NCBI GenBank assembly: GCA_026387215.1
Contig: JAPLMC010000059.1
Span: 1 to 7,527 of the forward strand
Source: Candidatus Omnitrophota bacterium
GTDB lineage: Bacteria; Omnitrophota; Gorgyraeia; Gorgyraeales; Gorgyraeaceae
DNA length: 7,527 nucleotides
Direction: 5' to 3'
The position numbers were made by a program, and so were the translations under genes. Every line of letters begins with the position of its first letter. Position 1 is the first letter of the stretch. A model generated the notes under the pieces. That model was given only the letters and a program-made list of their open reading frames with translations, was not told the origin of the DNA and made no database searches. This document shows positions 5,869-7,527 of the stretch, piece by piece.

Positions 5869-7233
5869 CTAAACAATTAAAGCATGTTTGACCCGATTAT
5901 CTTTGCTATTAGAAAACTTTTCAGCTAATTCTTTCATTCTCTCTCCAGCTACATGCAGATGCCTATAAATCCAGTCATTACTTCCTTCCAGCCAGACTTC
6001 GTTATAGCCTTTATAGCCCCAGGTAGATGTTGATGGGACAGACATCTGGTTTGTAGGATATTCTTTCAGATAATCCGACGGGGTAGCGAGTTTTATTGTT
6101 TTTTGATCATACGCAATTTTACGTATCAAAAAATCTATCCACATTGGGCCTTCAAACCACCAGTGGCCGAATAATTCCGCGTCATAAGGAGAAATAATCA
6201 TAGGCTTTCTATCCATATGATATGCGATATGTTCTATCTGCTTTTCACGGTTAAACATAAAATTTGCTGCATGCGTCGCAGCCTTTTCCTTTGCCCATTC
6301 AGGCACATACGGTTCCTTATGATCAGTATTTCCTGTTATTCTCCAATATTTAAGGCCTGTATTAATTCTAAATCCAATCGGATGTATGTAAGGCTTTATA
6401 TAATCATATTCCAGTTCGTACCCTATATCTCTGTAGTATTCCCTGTAATCAGGGTCGCCTGGATAGCCTTCTTTTGAACTCCATACCTGCTTGGAAGATT
6501 CCGTATCTCTTCCGAATGCGGCAACCCCTGTTGGGCAGTATAAAGGCGCGTATACGCTATACTTTGGCGTTGGATCTGCGTTTACAATCCCATGTGTGTC
6601 TACAAAAAAATACTTAATACCAGCTTCTGCTAAAAAATTATCTACGCCAGGAGTATATCCACATTCGGGAAGCCAAAATCCCAAAGGATTCCTGCCGAAT
6701 GTTTTTTTGTAATGCTCCACTCCAATTTTTACCTGCGCTTCTGCATCAGTTGAATTTACGCTCAAGATAGGTAAAAATCCATGAGTAGCGCATGAAGCGA
6801 GTATTTCAACATAACCTAGATCCTGAAATTTTCTAAACGCAGACACTAAGTCTTTTTTATACCTATCTGAAAAAACCTCTTTTGCTTCTATAAATTTTCT
6901 GTAATACATCAGCGCAAGGCCGTGAAATTTTGGGTCATAGCCTGTGCGCTGAACCTCTTTATCAGCAAGTTCTATTAATTTATTAATATGCCTTATATAT
7001 CTATCCTGGAGAAGTTCATCCTGGAGCATGGACGCCAATGTAGGCGTCAGAGACATTGTTATGCGAAAATCCACACGGTCTTCTATTAATTTTTCAAAAA
7101 TCTGTATAAGCGGTATATAAGTTTCTGTGATTGCTTCGTAGAGCCAGTTCTCCTCAAGAAAATCTTCCTCTTCAGGATGCCTGACAAAGGGGAGATGGGC
7201 GTGTAGTACCAAACAAAGATAACCTTTATGCAT
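5869..7233 (-). CDS. GH57 1,4-alpha-glucan branching enzyme, C-terminus frameshifted
   Basis: These 454 residues form the main part of a GH57 (DUF1957-type) branching enzyme, which cuts alpha-1,4-glucan and rejoins it by alpha-1,6 bonds in glycogen synthesis. The motif LHAHLPFVRHP is at residues 10-20. GFWLPECGYTPG at 185-196 holds the predicted nucleophile Glu190. SPYDAELFGHWWFEGP at 348-363 holds the predicted acid/base Asp351. STWGYKGYNEVWLEGSNDW at 403-421 contains the conserved C-terminal tryptophans. The family continues with an ALNQAARELLLAQ-type block, but here translation ends in KHALIV and TAG, and that block appears in the -1 frame from 5848. The start fits because relatives begin only a few residues before the His motif, yet no Shine-Dalgarno is visible. 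It lies 107 bp after a DUF4912 gene, with a heptamer inverted array between. Function of the shortened protein is uncertain: catalytic residues remain but the last helices are lost. Confidence 0.92.
   Translation of the reverse strand: MHKGYLCLVLHAHLPFVRHPEEEDFLEENWLYEAITETYIPLIQIFEKLIEDRVDFRITMSLTPTLASMLQDELLQDRYIRHINKLIELADKEVQRTGYDPKFHGLALMYYRKFIEAKEVFSDRYKKDLVSAFRKFQDLGYVEILASCATHGFLPILSVNSTDAEAQVKIGVEHYKKTFGRNPLGFWLPECGYTPGVDNFLAEAGIKYFFVDTHGIVNADPTPKYSVYAPLYCPTGVAAFGRDTESSKQVWSSKEGYPGDPDYREYYRDIGYELEYDYIKPYIHPIGFRINTGLKYWRITGNTDHKEPYVPEWAKEKAATHAANFMFNREKQIEHIAYHMDRKPMIISPYDAELFGHWWFEGPMWIDFLIRKIAYDQKTIKLATPSDYLKEYPTNQMSVPSTSTWGYKGYNEVWLEGSNDWIYRHLHVAGERMKELAEKFSNSKDNRVKHALIV
5871..5896 (-). 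other. Frameshift interval in the branching enzyme gene
   Basis: Upstream frame ends at TAG 5871-5869. The downstream frame (-1 relative) is closed by TAA at 5899-5897. A single shift must therefore lie between them. Adding one base (or removing two) in this interval would join the frames into one protein of about 560 residues. The interval contains short homopolymers (AAA, TTT, TTT) where a one-base loss is plausible. I see no canonical X-XXY-YYZ slippery heptamer in the correct register. Confidence 0.75.
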
Positions 7234-7257
7234 AATTATATGGAAATTTTTATGTTT

Positions 7258-7320
7258 GTATCAGGTAGCAGGTATCAAGTATCATGTAAAAACTCAAACC
7301 TGTTACTTGATACCTGATAC
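7258..7320. repeat. Inverted array of nine 7-bp repeats
   Basis: Read in sevens from 7258, the plus strand gives GTATCAG, GTAGCAG, GTATCAA, GTATCAT, GTAAAAA and then the inverse units CTCAAAC, CTGTTAC, TTGATAC, CTGATAC. The reverse complements of the last four are GTTTGAG, GTAACAG, GTATCAA and GTATCAG. The consensus unit is GTATCAR, five units facing four. The arms pair perfectly over 13 bp (7269-7281 with 7304-7316) and further with single mismatches. It occupies most of the gap between the DUF4912 and branching-enzyme genes. On the transcribed strand no T-run follows, so it is not a clear intrinsic terminator. Confidence 0.88.
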
Positions 7321-7340
7321 TAAGTTTTGTATACTGAATA

Positions 7341-7527
7341 TCAAATAGACACAGTGGTTCTTTCTACGTTGGTAGTTATCTTCCTTGTTTCTACTTTATC
7401 GCTTGAAGTAGCGGCAAACGGCAAATTAATTTTTCCATCAGGAAGAGCAAACCTCATGCTAAAAGTCCCATCTGGCCTAAGGTCTACTTTTTTATCCCCA
7501 AGCCTCACTTCCGCGTCAGGCTCTGTG
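7341..7527 (-). CDS. DUF4912-type protein, C-terminal end only
   Basis: The last 61 codons of a minus-strand gene that enters from the right edge (in frame from 7526, stop TGA at 7341-7343). The peptide begins TEPDAEVRLGDKKVDLRPDG and goes on with TFSMRFALPDGKINLPFAAT and a basic/polar tail ending VERTTVSI. The pattern of short beta strands (charged turn, RPDGTFSMRF, LPDG) resembles a bacterial Ig-like beta-sandwich and, as I remember it, the C-terminal region of DUF4912 proteins in uncultured bacteria. The family function is not established. Next to a branching enzyme, a glucan-binding or accessory role is possible but only inferred. The N-terminal domain that would settle the assignment is outside the window. 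Confidence 0.65.
   Translation of the reverse strand, partial: TEPDAEVRLGDKKVDLRPDGTFSMRFALPDGKINLPFAATSSDKVETRKITTNVERTTVSI

Noticed and set aside
5871..5896. Programmed -1 frameshift site
   Set aside because: No X-XXY-YYZ heptamer in the right register. A simple indel or sequence error explains the break better, although recoding is not excluded.
7235..7240. TATAAT hexamer just before the branching enzyme ATG
   Set aside because: It is one base from the start codon, so transcription would begin inside the gene. No good -35 box lies 16-18 bases upstream.
7258..7320. CRISPR-like array
   Set aside because: Units are only 7 bp, contiguous without spacers, and half are inverted.

Overview
All genes in this AT-rich window lie on the minus strand, so transcription runs from high to low coordinates. 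The content is an almost pure alpha-glucan (glycogen/maltodextrin) metabolism cluster: four glycoside hydrolase family 57 (GH57) genes, a bacterial-type glycogen synthase (GlgA, GT5), a small DUF2934 protein and the tail of a DUF4912 protein. GT5 GlgA, DUF2934 and DUF4912 point to a bacterium. Heavy reliance on GH57 enzymes, with no GH13 enzyme in view, fits anaerobic deep-branching or candidate-phylum bacteria. From general impression of such gene sets I would guess Omnitrophota or a similar lineage, but the sequence alone does not prove this.

Layout in order of transcription. (1) 7527-7341: C-terminus of a DUF4912-type protein, cut by the window edge. (2) 7340-7234: intergenic region holding nine 7-bp units in inverted array, able to fold into a hairpin. 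(3) 7233-5576: a GH57 1,4-alpha-glucan branching enzyme split into two reading frames. Residues up to the conserved C-terminal Trp region lie in one frame, and the last ~90 residues, including the ALNQAARELLLAQ-type block, lie in the -1 frame. The shift must lie within 5871-5896. (4) 5579-4257: a divergent GH57 protein coupled to the branching-enzyme tail by an ATGA overlap. (5) 4256-4080: a regulatory interval with a strong sigma70-like promoter (TTGACA, 17 bp, TATATT), a palindrome in the promoter spacer, and a leader of about 135 nt carrying two related hairpins, the second abutting the ribosome binding site. (6) 4079-3891: DUF2934 small protein, ATGA-coupled to (7) 3894-2683, another GH57 enzyme. 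(8) 2675-2641: a perfect 16-bp-stem palindrome. (9) 2615-1185: glgA. (10) 1149-1: a GH57 4-alpha-glucanotransferase/alpha-amylase-like enzyme, truncated by the window edge.

The genes probably form two transcription units: DUF4912 / branching enzyme / divergent GH57, and DUF2934 / GH57 / glgA / glucanotransferase. In pathway terms, GlgA elongates alpha-1,4 chains from nucleotide-glucose, the GH57 branching enzyme would add alpha-1,6 branches, and the glucanotransferase/amylase-type GH57 enzymes would remodel or mobilise the polymer. The substrates of two of the GH57 enzymes cannot be read from sequence. No ADP-glucose pyrophosphorylase, phosphorylase, transposase, CRISPR, tRNA or rRNA is visible. 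No stretch over 300 bp lacks a gene.
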